DNA of 64,000 nucleotides from assembly GCF_000620665.1 (NCBI RefSeq), contig NZ_JIAU01000005.1, forward strand, positions 549,501 through 613,500. Direction: 5' to 3'. Below, one piece after another: positions 45,136 to 54,788 of this stretch. Position numbers and translations under genes: made by a program. The stretch is from Sphingomonas sp. URHD0057. GTDB lineage: Bacteria; Pseudomonadota; Alphaproteobacteria; Sphingomonadales; Sphingomonadaceae. Each line of letters starts with the position of its first letter. Within the stretch, counting starts at the first letter, position 1. The notes under the pieces are model-generated. The model saw only the letters and a program-made list of their open reading frames with translations. It was not told the origin of the DNA and made no database searches.

Positions 45136-46292
45136 ACTTCGTCCTCGCTGCCGGAGGGACCGGCGGCCACATGGTCCCGGCCCACGCGCTCGCGGCGGAA
45201 TTGCGGAGCCGCGGGCACGGCGTGCTGCTCATCACCGACGATCGCGGCGCACGTTTTCCGGGGCTGTTCGACGGCGTGCCGGTGCTTATCCTCCCCGCCG
45301 GGCGTCTCGGTGGCGGACCGATCGGCTGGCTCAAGGCCGCTCGTGCCATCGTCAAAGGACGCGCCGAGGCCAAGCGCCTCTATCGCGAGCATCGCCCTGA
45401 CGCGGTCGTCGGGTTCGGCGGCTATCCGGCGTTCCCCTCGCTCCTCGCGGCGAGCGCGATGAGGATCCCGACTGTCCTTCACGAGCAGAATGCGGTGCTC
45501 GGCCGGGTCAACCGGCTGCTCGCCGGCGAGGCCGAAGCGATCGGCACCGCCTACGACAAGGTCGAGCGCCTGAAGCCGAAGCTTGCGAGCAAGGCGGTAC
45601 TGGTCGGCAACCCCGTCCGCCAGGAGATCGCGCGGCTCGGCGAATTGCCGTTTCCGCCGTTCGACGAGTTCGCACCGCTCAAGATCCTGGTCACCGGCGG
45701 CAGCCAGGGCGCGACCGTGCTCGGCCAAATCGTGCCCGAAGGCCTCGGCCTGCTCCAGCCGTCGCTGCGCCGCCGCTTGCAGATCGTCCAGCAGTGCCGG
45801 CCCGACGACATCGAGCGCATCCGCGGCCGCTACGCCGAGCTCGGCATTCCCGCCGAGCTGCTGACTTATATCGAGGACATGCCCGACAAGCTGGCCGACG
45901 CGCACCTCGTGATCGGCCGGGCCGGTGCTTCGACGATCGCCGAGCTGACCGCGGCGGGGCGGCCGGCGATCCTCATTCCGTTTGCTGCCGCGACCGACGA
46001 CCACCAGACCGCGAACGCGTGCGAAATGACCGAGGCGGGAGGCGCTCGCACGATCCAGCAATCGGGCTTCACCCCGACGGTACTGGCGCGCCAGATCGAG
46101 GCGATGGCCGCCGATCCGATCGCGCTCAACAACGCCGCCGCCCGGGCCTTGTCGGTCGGTCGGCCGCACGCGGCGCGCGACCTCGCCGACCTCGTCGAGC
46201 GCGTCGGCAACGGGCTCGCCCCGGTCGCGGTCGGGCCGGTGCTGACGCCGCGCGTGAAGGGTGAAGCTCCCGCCGCAGGAATGCCGGCATGA
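45132..46292 (+). CDS. murG: Lipid II-forming GlcNAc transferase
   Basis: 386 residues. G-G-T-G-G-H (8-13) for the first glycine loop, [17 protein letters not shown] and [10 protein letters not shown] are the MurG signatures. Peripheral inner-membrane glycosyltransferase that converts lipid I to lipid II. 4-nt overlaps on both sides. Confidence 0.98.
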   Translation: MNFVLAAGGTGGHMVPAHALAAELRSRGHGVLLITDDRGARFPGLFDGVPVLILPAGRLGGGPIGWLKAARAIVKGRAEAKRLYREHRPDAVVGFGGYPAFPSLLAASAMRIPTVLHEQNAVLGRVNRLLAGEAEAIGTAYDKVERLKPKLASKAVLVGNPVRQEIARLGELPFPPFDEFAPLKILVTGGSQGATVLGQIVPEGLGLLQPSLRRRLQIVQQCRPDDIERIRGRYAELGIPAELLTYIEDMPDKLADAHLVIGRAGASTIAELTAAGRPAILIPFAAATDDHQTANACEMTEAGGARTIQQSGFTPTVLARQIEAMAADPIALNNAAARALSVGRPHAARDLADLVERVGNGLAPVAVGPVLTPRVKGEAPAAGMPA

Positions 46293-47704
46293 TGAAGGCC
46301 TTGGGTACCGACATCGGCACGATCCATTTCGTCGGGATCGGCGGGATCGGCATGTCAGGCATCGCCGAGGTGATGCATCAGCTCGGCTACAAGGTTCAGG
46401 GCTCGGACGTCGCCGACAGCTATGTCGTCGAGAAGCTGCGCAAGAAGGGGATTTCGGTCGCGATCGGCCATTCGGCGGACAATCTCGGAGATGCGGCGGT
46501 GGTCGTCTGCTCGTCGGCAATCAAGGACGGCAATCCGGAAATGGACGCTGCGACGGAGCGGCGCCTACCGCGGGTCAAGCGCGCCGAGATGCTCGCCGAG
46601 CTGATGCGGATGCAGAAGACGGTCGCCGTCGCCGGCACCCACGGCAAGACGACGACGACTTCGATGATCGCCGCGCTGCTCGACAATGGCGGGCTCGACC
46701 CGACCGTCATCAACGGGGGCATCATCAACCGCTACGGCTCCAACGCCCGCCTCGGCAAAGGCGACTGGTGGGTGATCGAGGCGGACGAGAGCGATGGCAG
46801 CTTCTTGAGGCTCGACGGAACGATCGCGGTCGTCACCAACGTCGATCCCGAGCACCTCGAGCATTACGGCAGCTTCGACGCGGTCAAGGACGCGTTCGTC
46901 GAGTTCATCGAGAACGTGCCTTTTTACGGCCTCGCGGTGATGTGCGTCGATCATCCCGAGGTCCAGGGAGTGCTGTCTCGCATCCGCGACCGCCGGGTAG
47001 TGACCTATGGCTTTTCGGCGCTGGCCGACGTTCGCGCCGACACCGTCACTCCCGTGCCGGGCGGCAGCCGGTTCGATGCGCTGATCCTCGGACGCGACGG
47101 CGAGCGCCGGACTATCGAGGGGGTCCACGTGCCCATGCCGGGCCGGCACAACGTCCTCAATGCGCTGGCTGCGATCGCGGTCGCGCTGGAGCTCGGCCTG
47201 ACCGACGACGCGATCGCCAGCGGCTTCGAGAAATTCGAGGGGGTCAAGCGCCGCTTCACCAAGGTCGGGGAAATCGACGGCGTGATCGTGATTGACGATT
47301 ATGCGCATCATCCGACCGAGATCAGGGCCGTGTTGTCCGCCGCCCGTGAAGGCGCGGAAGGGCGCGTGATCGCGGTCATGCAGCCGCATCGTTACACTCG
47401 GCTCGAAGCACTGATGGACGACTTCCAGAATGCCTTCAACGACGCCGACGTGGTGTTCGTAACGCCCGTCTATCCAGCGGGCGAGGAGCCGATCGATGGC
47501 GTCGACGCAGCGGCGCTGGCGGAGGGGCTGCGCGCGCGCGGCCATCGCATGGTGCGCGCGGTCACCGATCTCGACGACCTCTGCACTGCGCTGCGCGATC
47601 TCGCGGCCGAAGGCGACATGGTGATTTGCATGGGCGCCGGCGACATCACCAAATGGGCGGCGACGCTGCCGGACGGCCTCGGCAAAGCGAGGTCGCGCAA
47701 GTGA
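46289..47704 (+). CDS. murC: UDP-MurNAc:L-Ala ligase
   Basis: 471 residues. N-terminal nucleotide loop [12 protein letters not shown] (about 13-24), P-loop G-T-H-G-K-T-T (116-122), D-E-S-D-G-S-F and D-D-Y-A-H-H-P-T-E. Starts the peptide stem. Start ATG overlaps the murG stop; 4-nt overlap to murB. Confidence 0.98.
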   Translation: MMKALGTDIGTIHFVGIGGIGMSGIAEVMHQLGYKVQGSDVADSYVVEKLRKKGISVAIGHSADNLGDAAVVVCSSAIKDGNPEMDAATERRLPRVKRAEMLAELMRMQKTVAVAGTHGKTTTTSMIAALLDNGGLDPTVINGGIINRYGSNARLGKGDWWVIEADESDGSFLRLDGTIAVVTNVDPEHLEHYGSFDAVKDAFVEFIENVPFYGLAVMCVDHPEVQGVLSRIRDRRVVTYGFSALADVRADTVTPVPGGSRFDALILGRDGERRTIEGVHVPMPGRHNVLNALAAIAVALELGLTDDAIASGFEKFEGVKRRFTKVGEIDGVIVIDDYAHHPTEIRAVLSAAREGAEGRVIAVMQPHRYTRLEALMDDFQNAFNDADVVFVTPVYPAGEEPIDGVDAAALAEGLRARGHRMVRAVTDLDDLCTALRDLAAEGDMVICMGAGDITKWAATLPDGLGKARSRK

Positions 47705-48597
47705 GCGACGTCGCGACCATGCCAAGCGTGCGCGGCAAACTCACGGCGCATGCTCCGCTGGCGCCGCTCGTCTGGTTCAAGAGCGGCGGTAGCGCCGAAT
47801 GGCTGTTCGAGCCGGCGGACGTCGAGGACCTGGCGCAGCTGCTCGCCGAGCTCGACCCGGACGTGCCGGTAATGGCGCTCGGCCTCGGCTCCAACCTCAT
47901 CGTCCGCGACGGCGGGGTTTCGGGTGTCGTGGTTCGGCTCGGCAAGGCCTTGGCTAAGATCGAGCAGTTGGACGAAACGACGCTGCGCTGCGGCGGCGGG
48001 GCAAGCGGGATTTTGGTCTCATCGACCGCGCGCGATCGCGGCATCGCCGGCCTCGAATTCCTGCGCGGCATCCCCGGTACCGTCGGCGGGTTCGTGCGGA
48101 TGAACGGCGGCGCCTATGGCCGCGAGGTCAGCGACATCCTCACCTCGGCCAAGCTGGTATTGCGGTCGGGTGAGCTGGTCGAATGGCCGCTGGAGACGTT
48201 CGGCTATACCTATCGTCACAGCGAAATTCCCGACGGCGCGGTGGTCGTGGAAGCGACGTTCCGCGGCACGCCGGGCAATCCGCAAGCGATCGGCGCGGAG
48301 ATGGACGCCATCGCTCGCGCCCGTGAGGAATCGCAGCCGCTGCGCAGTCGCACCGGCGGCTCGACCTTCAAGAACCCGCCAGGCCACAAGGCGTGGGCGC
48401 TGGTCGATGCCGCGGGTTGCCGCGGGCTTACGATTGGCGATGCCCAAGTCTCGGAAAAGCATTGCAATTTCCTCCTCAATCTCGGTAGCGCGACAAGCGC
48501 CGACATCGAGGCGCTGGGCGAGGAAGTCCGCCGCCGCGTGAAGGCGAAAAGCAACATCACCCTCGAATGGGAAATCCAGCGGGTCGGGACTGAATGA
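47701..48597 (+). CDS. murB: UDP-enolpyruvoyl-GlcNAc reductase
   Basis: 298 residues from the GTG overlapping murC. FAD fold with [26 protein letters not shown] and [10 protein letters not shown]. This is the shorter, Tyr-loop-lacking (type II) MurB form. Produces UDP-MurNAc. 4-nt overlap with ddl. Confidence 0.97.
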   Translation: MSDVATMPSVRGKLTAHAPLAPLVWFKSGGSAEWLFEPADVEDLAQLLAELDPDVPVMALGLGSNLIVRDGGVSGVVVRLGKALAKIEQLDETTLRCGGGASGILVSSTARDRGIAGLEFLRGIPGTVGGFVRMNGGAYGREVSDILTSAKLVLRSGELVEWPLETFGYTYRHSEIPDGAVVVEATFRGTPGNPQAIGAEMDAIARAREESQPLRSRTGGSTFKNPPGHKAWALVDAAGCRGLTIGDAQVSEKHCNFLLNLGSATSADIEALGEEVRRRVKAKSNITLEWEIQRVGTE

Positions 48598-49535
48598 ACA
48601 GCGACATTCACATTGTCGTCCTGATGGGCGGTTGGTCTGCCGAGCGCGAAGTCTCGCTGACCAGCGGCAAGGGCGTCGCCGACGCGCTCCGGACCCGCGG
48701 TTGGTCGAACGTCACCGAGCTCGACATGGAGCGCGACGTCGCCGCCCGTCTCGCCGAGCTGAAGCCCGACGTGGTTTTCAACGCCCTCCACGGGACCCCC
48801 GGCGAGGACGGCACGGTCCAGGGCATGATGGATCTGATGGGCCTCAAATATACCCACAGCGGCCTCGAGACCTCGGTCATTGCGATCGACAAGGAGCTGA
48901 CCAAGATGGTGCTGGTGCCGCACGGCATCCGCATGCCGGTGGGGCAAGTGATCGAAAGCGAAAGCCTGTTCAGCGGCGATCCGATGGCGCGCCCTTATGT
49001 GCTCAAGCCGGTCAACGAAGGCTCGTCGGTCGGCGTCGCCATCGTCGCTCCCGATGGCAATTACGGGTCGCCGATCGGGCGCGACGTGCCCGGCCCGTGG
49101 CAGGAGTTCGACGAGCTTCTCGCCGAGCCGTTCATCAAGGGTCGCGAGCTGACCGTTGCGGTCCTCAACGACGAGGCGCTCGCGGTCACCGAGCTGCGGC
49201 CCAAGGCCGGCTTCTACGATTATGCCGCCAAATATACCGACGGGCTCACCGAGCACATCTGCCCCGCCGAGGTCCCGGACGAGATCGCGCAGGCGATGAT
49301 GGACATGGCAGCGAAAGCGCACCGCTTGCTCGGCTGCAAGGGCGCGTCGAGATCCGATTTCCGCTGGGACGATGAGCAGGGCGAGGCGGGCATCTATTTG
49401 CTCGAGGTCAACACGCAGCCGGGCATGACCCCGCTCAGCCTCGTCCCCGAACAGGGCCGGTTCAAGGGCATCGGCTACGGCGAGCTGGTCGAGCGGCTGA
49501 TCGAGGAGGCGCTCGCCAAGGGATCTGGGGCGTGA
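48594..49535 (+). CDS. ddl: D-alanine--D-alanine ligase
   Basis: 313 residues of ATP-grasp fold. L-M-G-G-W-S-A-E-R-E-V-S-L near the start, H-G-T-P-G-E-D-G-T, K-P-V-N-E-G-S-S-V-G and L-E-V-N-T-Q-P-G-M-T. Makes the D-Ala-D-Ala dipeptide used by MurF. Placed between murB and ftsQ with 4-nt overlaps. Confidence 0.97.
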   Translation: MNSDIHIVVLMGGWSAEREVSLTSGKGVADALRTRGWSNVTELDMERDVAARLAELKPDVVFNALHGTPGEDGTVQGMMDLMGLKYTHSGLETSVIAIDKELTKMVLVPHGIRMPVGQVIESESLFSGDPMARPYVLKPVNEGSSVGVAIVAPDGNYGSPIGRDVPGPWQEFDELLAEPFIKGRELTVAVLNDEALAVTELRPKAGFYDYAAKYTDGLTEHICPAEVPDEIAQAMMDMAAKAHRLLGCKGASRSDFRWDDEQGEAGIYLLEVNTQPGMTPLSLVPEQGRFKGIGYGELVERLIEEALAKGSGA

Positions 49536-50443
49536 GCGCCGCGCACGTCCGCCGGGGTGGCGGCCGCGCCAGGTCGCGCAGCCCGGCCAAGGTCGCAGCG
49601 CCGAAGAGGATCGCCAAGCGGCTTCCCGTCAATCAGGCGCGCGCCAACAAGGTAGCAGGATTGGTGTTCGGCGCCTTCCTCCTTGCGATCGGCCTTGTCG
49701 TGCTGATCGCGCTGGACATCCCGGCCAAGGCGGAGCGCGTCGCCGGCGCCGCCGTCGGCCAGGCCGGTTTCACCGTCCGCGGCTATCAGATCGTCGGGCT
49801 CAACCATATGAGCCGCGGTCCGGTCGACGAGGTCGTGACCGACGAGCTGCACCGCGCCGCCGAGCGGGCGGGGTCGAGCAAGGCGTCGCAGGCGATGGTC
49901 GACGTGGTCGCGATCCGGGAGCGCCTGATGCGGTTTGGATGGGTCAAGGACGCACGCGTCTCGCGCCGCCTTCCCGACACTTTGGTGATCGACATCGTCG
50001 AGCGCTCGCCCGCTGCTTTGTGGCAGAGCAGCGGCAAGCTTGCACTGATCGATTCCGAAGGCGTCGTGCTCGACCGCGTGCCGATCGACAGAATGCCCGA
50101 CCTGCCTTTGCTGATCGGGCCAGGCGCCAATGCTCGGGCGCAGCAGCTCGATCGCCTGATGGGCGAGGTGCCGACCTTGAAGCCGCAGCTCGCTTCGGCA
50201 ACCTGGGTCGGGGGCCGGCGCTGGGACCTCAACTTCCAGTCGGGCGAAACGGTCGCGCTGCCCGAAGGCGAGGCAGCCGCGGGCAGCGCGCTGACCAAGT
50301 TCGCCAGGCTCGACAAGTCGAGCGGCTTGCTCGGCCGCGGCATCGTTCGCTTCGACCTGCGTGTCGCGGACAAGATGATCGTCCGCCTTCCGCGCGCGCC
50401 GGGCGAGCCGATCGCGGCCGCGCCGACGCAACCGCAAGGCTAG
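49532..50443 (+). CDS. ftsQ: Division protein FtsQ
   Basis: 303 residues from a GTG. A basic cytoplasmic N-terminus (about 40 residues) precedes one membrane helix (about 42-61), a POTRA domain (about 80-150) and the beta domain with V-V-L-D-R-V-P-I-D. Bridges early and late division proteins as part of FtsQBL. 7 nt before ftsA. Confidence 0.94.
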   Translation: MSAAHVRRGGGRARSRSPAKVAAPKRIAKRLPVNQARANKVAGLVFGAFLLAIGLVVLIALDIPAKAERVAGAAVGQAGFTVRGYQIVGLNHMSRGPVDEVVTDELHRAAERAGSSKASQAMVDVVAIRERLMRFGWVKDARVSRRLPDTLVIDIVERSPAALWQSSGKLALIDSEGVVLDRVPIDRMPDLPLLIGPGANARAQQLDRLMGEVPTLKPQLASATWVGGRRWDLNFQSGETVALPEGEAAAGSALTKFARLDKSSGLLGRGIVRFDLRVADKMIVRLPRAPGEPIAAAPTQPQG

Positions 50444-50450
50444 CTGCGCA

Positions 50451-51701
50451 GTGGCCGCGCCCACCGAACGACCGCTGGTCGCCGCGCTCGACATCGGCTC
50501 GTCGAAAGTCAGCGCGATGATCGCCCGGCCGGACGGCGAGGGCCGGCTGACGGTGCTCGGCACCGGCCAGCGCGAAAGCCGCGGGGTCAAGCGCGGCTAC
50601 ATCACCGACATGGCGGCAAGCGAATTCGCCGTGCGCGAGGCGGTCGAGCTCGCCGAACGCATGTCGGGGACGACGGTCGAAGAGGTGTGGGCTGGCTACG
50701 GCGCCGGCGGCCTCGTCAGCGACGTCGCCAGCGTCGAGGCCGAGCTCGGCGGGCATCCGATCGAGCAGCCCGACATCGACGCTCTGCTCAACGCCGGCAA
50801 GAGTGCGATCGACCGCAACGGCCAGGTCGTGCTTCACGCTCACCCGGCGCTCTACACCATCGACCGCGCCCAGGGCGTGCAGCAACCCATCGGCCTCTAT
50901 GCCAACCGGCTGGGGGTCGACATCCATGTCATCGCCGCCGACCCGTCGCCGCTGCGGAACATCGACACGGTCATCCGGTCAGCGCACCTCGGCGTCAAAG
51001 CCATCGTCGCTTCGCCGATCGCGGCCGCGCTCGCCTGCCTCAGCGACGAGGAGCGCGAGCTTGGCGTGGCGCTGGTCGAGCTCGGCGCCGACGTGACGAA
51101 TGTCTCGCTGCACTTCGGCGGAATGCTCGTTGGCTTGCGCTCGGTTCCGCTCGGAGCGCGCGACATCACCAACGACATTGCCTGCGCCTTCGCGGTCCAG
51201 CGCCGCGACGCCGAGCGGCTTAAATGCTTTTACGGCTCGGCCATGACGTCCCCACGCGACAACCACGAGATGATCGAGGCGACGCAGATGAGCGCGGAGC
51301 CGGGCGTCGAGCCGATGAAGATCACGCGGGCTCAGCTGATGATGGTGATCCGCCAGCGCGTCGAGGAGCTGACCAGCGAGATCGAAGCGGCGCTCAAGGA
51401 TCTCGGCTTCACCGGCCCGGTCGGGCGGCAGGTCGTGCTGACCGGCGGCGGCGCCGATCTCAAGAACATCGCCGACTATATGCAGGGCGTGCTTGGGCGG
51501 GCGGTCCGGGTTGGCAGGCCCAAACAGCTGACGGGCCTTCCCGATGCCCACAGCGGCCCGGCATTCGCGACCCTCGTCGGTCTCGCTTTGCTCGCGTCGT
51601 CGGGCACCGGCGACATCCGCGACATCGGGCCGATCGCCCGGCAGGCGCCGAGCCGGGGCCTGATCGGTCGTTTCATGGCGGCGGTGAAGGGCGGCTACTA
51701 G
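50451..51701 (+). CDS. ftsA: Division actin-like protein FtsA
   Basis: 416 residues from a GTG. Actin-like ATPase fold with A-L-D-I-G-S-S-K-V-S at about 11-20, G-A-D-V-T-N-V-S and V-L-T-G-G-G-A-D-L; ends in an amphipathic helix (L-I-G-R-F-M-A-A-V-K) that binds membrane. Anchors FtsZ at the inner membrane. ftsZ is not the next gene, which is unusual. Confidence 0.97.
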   Translation: MAAPTERPLVAALDIGSSKVSAMIARPDGEGRLTVLGTGQRESRGVKRGYITDMAASEFAVREAVELAERMSGTTVEEVWAGYGAGGLVSDVASVEAELGGHPIEQPDIDALLNAGKSAIDRNGQVVLHAHPALYTIDRAQGVQQPIGLYANRLGVDIHVIAADPSPLRNIDTVIRSAHLGVKAIVASPIAAALACLSDEERELGVALVELGADVTNVSLHFGGMLVGLRSVPLGARDITNDIACAFAVQRRDAERLKCFYGSAMTSPRDNHEMIEATQMSAEPGVEPMKITRAQLMMVIRQRVEELTSEIEAALKDLGFTGPVGRQVVLTGGGADLKNIADYMQGVLGRAVRVGRPKQLTGLPDAHSGPAFATLVGLALLASSGTGDIRDIGPIARQAPSRGLIGRFMAAVKGGY

Positions 51702-51744
51702 CCCGCGCGCCCACGTGCTACGCTGCAAGCCGGGGGAAAAGTTT

Positions 51745-53010
51745 TTGGTCGAAGCAACGAGCGACGTGCGCAGCCGAAGCGCGGGTTTGTGGCTTACCTT
51801 GCTGCTCTCCGCGATGGTGCTGCTCAACTATGTCGACCGCGGCGCGGTCGGGATTGCCGCGCCCAAGCTCAAGGATGAGCTAATGCTTTCGGCCGCGGCG
51901 TTCGGCGTCGTCGTCTCTGCCTTCTCCTGGATTTACGCGCCGGCGCAATTTGCAGTTGGCTGGCTGTCGGATCGCTTCTGCGTCTATCGAATGATCGCGG
52001 CAGGGCTCGCGGTGTGGGCGCTCGCGACGTTTCTCACCGGCTTTGTCAACGGCTTCGCGATGCTAGTCGCACTGCGTGTCCTGCTCGGCGTCGGCGAGGG
52101 CGTCGCTTTCCCCTCGGCTTCGAAGATCATTGCCCGTCACGTAACGGCCGAGCGACGCGGACTTGCCAACAGCGCGCTTGCCGTCTCGATCGCGTGGGGA
52201 CCGGCGCTCGGGATCTTCGCCGGCGGCCTGATCCTCCGTTACTTCGGCTGGCGTCCGATCTTCATCTCCTTCGGCCTGATCACCTTGCTGTGGATCGTCC
52301 CCTGGCTGTTCGTCTCCAAGCCGCAGTGGCGCAGCTATGCTCACGGCAGCGGAAAGAATGTGCCGGTGCGCCTGGTCATGCGCAACCGCACGGTGTGGGC
52401 GATGGGCATTGGCCACATCTGCAACACGTACGGCTTCTATTTCCTGCTCGCATGGCTACCCTTGTTCCTGGTCAAGGTGCGCCACCTGTCGATCCTCGAA
52501 ATGACGACGATGATCACTGCCGCTTATGTCGTTCAAGGGTTCGGTGCACTCTTTTGGGGCTGGTATTCCGACCATCTGGTCAAACGCGGGTGGGACGAAG
52601 GTCGGCTTCGCAAGGGCCTGCTGTCGCTTTACCAATTGATTTATGCGGTCTCGATCCTTGGGATAGGGTTGTCGGTTTCGGCGCCGGCGATTCTGGCGTG
52701 GCTCGTGTTTGGCGCCCTATTCTCCGGCATCGGCGGCACCAACCCCTACGCGATCGCTCAAGTTTATGCGGGCCCGGAAGCGGCGGGCACCTGGGTCGGA
52801 GTGATGAACGGCGTTGGCAACAGCTCCGGCATCTTCGGACCGGTGCTGACCGGACTGCTGATCCAACAGACCGGCTCGTACCTTTCGGCGTTCGTGGTGT
52901 CGGCGATCATCGTCGGTTTTGGCGGCATCTGGTGGTGGGTCGCCTTGCCGCCCGTAAGACGACTCGAACTCGGTTGGGTCGATCCACAGATGCGGCTTGC
53001 CGCCACCTGA
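51745..53010 (+). CDS. Major facilitator transporter (ACS-like)
   Basis: 421 residues from a TTG that follows GGGGGAAAA at a good distance; a GTG ten codons upstream lacks such a site. Twelve hydrophobic helices; N-Y-V-D-R-G between helix 1 and 2, and G-W-L-S-D-R-F between 2 and 3, fit the anion:cation symporter group that takes up organic acids such as hexuronates or tartrate. Substrate cannot be fixed. Codon use is more relaxed than in the division genes on either side. Confidence 0.85.
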   Translation: MVEATSDVRSRSAGLWLTLLLSAMVLLNYVDRGAVGIAAPKLKDELMLSAAAFGVVVSAFSWIYAPAQFAVGWLSDRFCVYRMIAAGLAVWALATFLTGFVNGFAMLVALRVLLGVGEGVAFPSASKIIARHVTAERRGLANSALAVSIAWGPALGIFAGGLILRYFGWRPIFISFGLITLLWIVPWLFVSKPQWRSYAHGSGKNVPVRLVMRNRTVWAMGIGHICNTYGFYFLLAWLPLFLVKVRHLSILEMTTMITAAYVVQGFGALFWGWYSDHLVKRGWDEGRLRKGLLSLYQLIYAVSILGIGLSVSAPAILAWLVFGALFSGIGGTNPYAIAQVYAGPEAAGTWVGVMNGVGNSSGIFGPVLTGLLIQQTGSYLSAFVVSAIIVGFGGIWWWVALPPVRRLELGWVDPQMRLAAT

Positions 53011-53011
53011 C

Positions 53012-53185
53012 CTAGAGCGGCGGGTCGGCCGCCTGCTTGGCTCCGAACACCAGCGCGAGCGCCTCGTAATGGTCGGCCAGCTCGGTGTGGATCTCCGCCA
53101 CTTTGGGGTTGCTTGCCGCCCGGCTGAGGTCGCGCTCGGCGCGTTCTCGATCGACGAAATAGCGGGCGTAAGCTTCGTCTGACAT
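53012..53185 (-). CDS. Small hypothetical protein
   Basis: 57 residues starting M-S-D-E-A-Y-A-R-Y-F; an upstream in-frame methionine gives a 28-residue basic extension and looks less likely. The product is charged and helical (R-E-R-A-E-R-D-L and H-T-E-L-A-D-H-Y-E-A-L-A). Same general look as several short sphingomonad hypotheticals. It is read against its neighbours and ends 2 nt after the MFS stop. Confidence 0.55.
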   Translation of the reverse strand: MSDEAYARYFVDRERAERDLSRAASNPKVAEIHTELADHYEALALVFGAKQAADPPL

Positions 53186-53314
53186 TGCACCGCGCGAAAC
53201 GCGTGCTTGTGGTCTCGGTTCCGATCGGGCGCGCCGGTAATCATAAGCGGACCTGATTGTCGCCGTCACGATTTCAATTGGCGGCCGGCAACGCTCTTAC
53301 CGCAGTCTTCCGGC

Positions 53315-53668
53315 ATGAGCGAAACAGCCGAACCGAGCCTTGCGCCGTCAATCGTCAATCCATTGCGGGACAGCCGATCGATCGCCGAGGATTATCACAA
53401 TCGGCAGGTCGCCGCCGTCAACGATCATGAAATCCGAATGAGCGTGATGACCGCGGGCTTTGCCTGGCACAGCCATCCGGAATCCGATGAAGTCTTCCTC
53501 GTCATCGACGGCGAACTCGTGATCGAGTTTCAGGACCGCGAGGTGATCTTGGCCGCGGGCGATATGCTCACGGTTCCCAAGGGGGTTGTTCATCGCACGC
53601 GCCCAAGCGGATCGCGCTCGGTCAATCTGACGTTCGAACGGCGCGACGCCCTCACCATGTTCGTCTGA
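53315..53668 (+). CDS. Cupin-domain protein
   Basis: 117 residues from M-S-E-T. Cupin motif 1 H-S-H-P-E-S-D-E-V-F-L-V-I-D-G-E (about 52-67) and motif 2 G-D-M-L-T-V-P-K-G-V-V-H (about 83-94) are complete, with both histidines for metal. No signal peptide. Probably a small metal-dependent isomerase or binding protein. Followed 13 nt later by the quinone reductase gene. Confidence 0.82.
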   Translation: MSETAEPSLAPSIVNPLRDSRSIAEDYHNRQVAAVNDHEIRMSVMTAGFAWHSHPESDEVFLVIDGELVIEFQDREVILAAGDMLTVPKGVVHRTRPSGSRSVNLTFERRDALTMFV

Positions 53669-53681
53669 CGCGGGGACCGGC

Positions 53682-54317
53682 ATGAAGACGCTCGTCGTTT
53701 TGGCGCATCCCGAACGCCAATCCTTCTGCGCGGAGCTGGCGCGACGCGCGATTGCCCGGATGCAGCGCGAAGGGGACGTCCAGCTGCTCGATCTCTACGC
53801 GGAGGATTTCGATCCGGTGATCCGGCCGTCGCACTTTCCACAACGAATGTTGGCCGCTCGGTTTGAGCCGATGGTCGAGCAAGCGCATCAGGCAGCGATA
53901 GCGGACGTGACACCCGACATCGCCAGGCATCAGGCCGCGCTGGAATGGAGTGATCGGCTGATGCTCGTGTTCCCGCTCTGGTGGTGGTCGATGCCGGCGA
54001 TCCTCAAGGGCTGGGTTGACCGGGTTCTTTCGACGGACTTCGCTTATGGTTCGAGGAATCTCGATGGCCGCATCGGGATGCTGTGCGCCACCGCGGAGAC
54101 CAAGTCCGAGCGGTTCGCGCCGACAGACGGCAACAACCCGCTCCATCACATCGAGCGCGGCATCCTCAAATTTTGCGGCTTCAAGGTCGCGCCATCCTTT
54201 GTCGCCGCCGAGATCTATGACCTGTCGGACGACGACCGGCGTCAGCGTCTGAGCGATTTCGAGACTTGGATCGCCCTCCACCTGGCTTCGAGGGCAATGA
54301 CCGGAACGTCGAGTTGA
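53682..54317 (+). CDS. NAD(P)H:quinone reductase-type flavodoxin-fold protein
   Basis: 211 residues. Flavodoxin-like fold: A-H-P-E-R-Q-S-F at 8-15 (FMN binding), F-P-L-W-W-W-S-M-P-A-I-L-K-G-W-V-D-R near 96-113, the signature of MdaB/KefF-like NAD(P)H dehydrogenases. Reduces quinones by two electrons and may protect against oxidative or electrophile stress. Its stop overlaps the TTG of the next gene by 4 nt. Confidence 0.88.
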   Translation: MKTLVVLAHPERQSFCAELARRAIARMQREGDVQLLDLYAEDFDPVIRPSHFPQRMLAARFEPMVEQAHQAAIADVTPDIARHQAALEWSDRLMLVFPLWWWSMPAILKGWVDRVLSTDFAYGSRNLDGRIGMLCATAETKSERFAPTDGNNPLHHIERGILKFCGFKVAPSFVAAEIYDLSDDDRRQRLSDFETWIALHLASRAMTGTSS

Positions 54318-54658
54318 TTACCTGCGTCCTTGAATACCGCATCGATCGGGCGCGAGAGGCCGACTTCGAGCGATGGTGCCGAATGTGGCTCCGGCTCATC
54401 CCGAAGTTCGGCGGCATTCATCATGGCTACTTTTTGCCAGGCGAAGGGGCGAGCGACGTGGCGCTCGGTCTATTCTCCTTCGACAGCCTCGCGGCTTACG
54501 AGCGTTATCGTTGCGCCGCCGCGGATGACGATGAAGCGCTCGCCGCAACGCGTTTCCGGGACGAGCGCGCCGGCGTCCTCGGCTGGAACCGGTCGTTCTT
54601 CAGGCCCGTCTTGCCGGCCGAGGACAACAGCGGACCGATTTCGCCTGTGGATAAGTGA
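54314..54658 (+). CDS. NIPSNAP-like protein
   Basis: 114 residues from a TTG that overlaps the previous stop (TTGA). Start chosen because the next residues I-T-C-V-L-E-Y-R-I match the first strand of NIPSNAP dimers. Later L-F-S-F-D-S-L-A-A-Y-E-R-Y-R is the typical second part. Small ferredoxin-like fold, function generally unknown. The last five codons and stop contain the DnaA box before ftsZ, so coding and regulation overlap. Confidence 0.8.
   Translation: MITCVLEYRIDRAREADFERWCRMWLRLIPKFGGIHHGYFLPGEGASDVALGLFSFDSLAAYERYRCAAADDDEALAATRFRDERAGVLGWNRSFFRPVLPAEDNSGPISPVDK
54645..54656 (-). promoter_or_regulatory. Extended DnaA box before ftsZ
   Basis: CTGTGGATAAGT holds the perfect nonamer TTATCCACA on the minus strand. 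It lies at the very end of the NIPSNAP gene, 133 nt before the ftsZ start. A 16-nt identity with the site at 8288-8303 (GCCTGTGGATAAGTGA) is notable. Confidence 0.65.
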
Positions 54659-54743
54659 GTCTTTCGGGCGACACTTCTCCCCATATTTTTGGTCCATGTT
54701 AACTTTTTTACTTGGCTTGCGACTCGCAATGATTCAAAGATTC
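54657..54743. promoter_or_regulatory. Four GANTC sites upstream of ftsZ
   Basis: GAGTC at 54657-54661, GACTC at 54721-54725, GATTC at 54731-54735 and GATTC at 54739-54743. In Caulobacter ftsZ transcription needs CcrM methylation at GANTC. The last three lie in 23 bp, 46-68 nt before the ATG. Confidence 0.65.
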
Positions 54744-54788
54744 ATGCTGAAGGTTCAACGCGTTGCTTCCGTGAGGGGGGTTTAGGTC

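Noticed and set aside
54699-54712. TTAAC followed by a T-run before ftsZ as a CtrA site
   Set aside because: There is no second TTAA at the proper distance; only the GANTC and DnaA sites are convincing.
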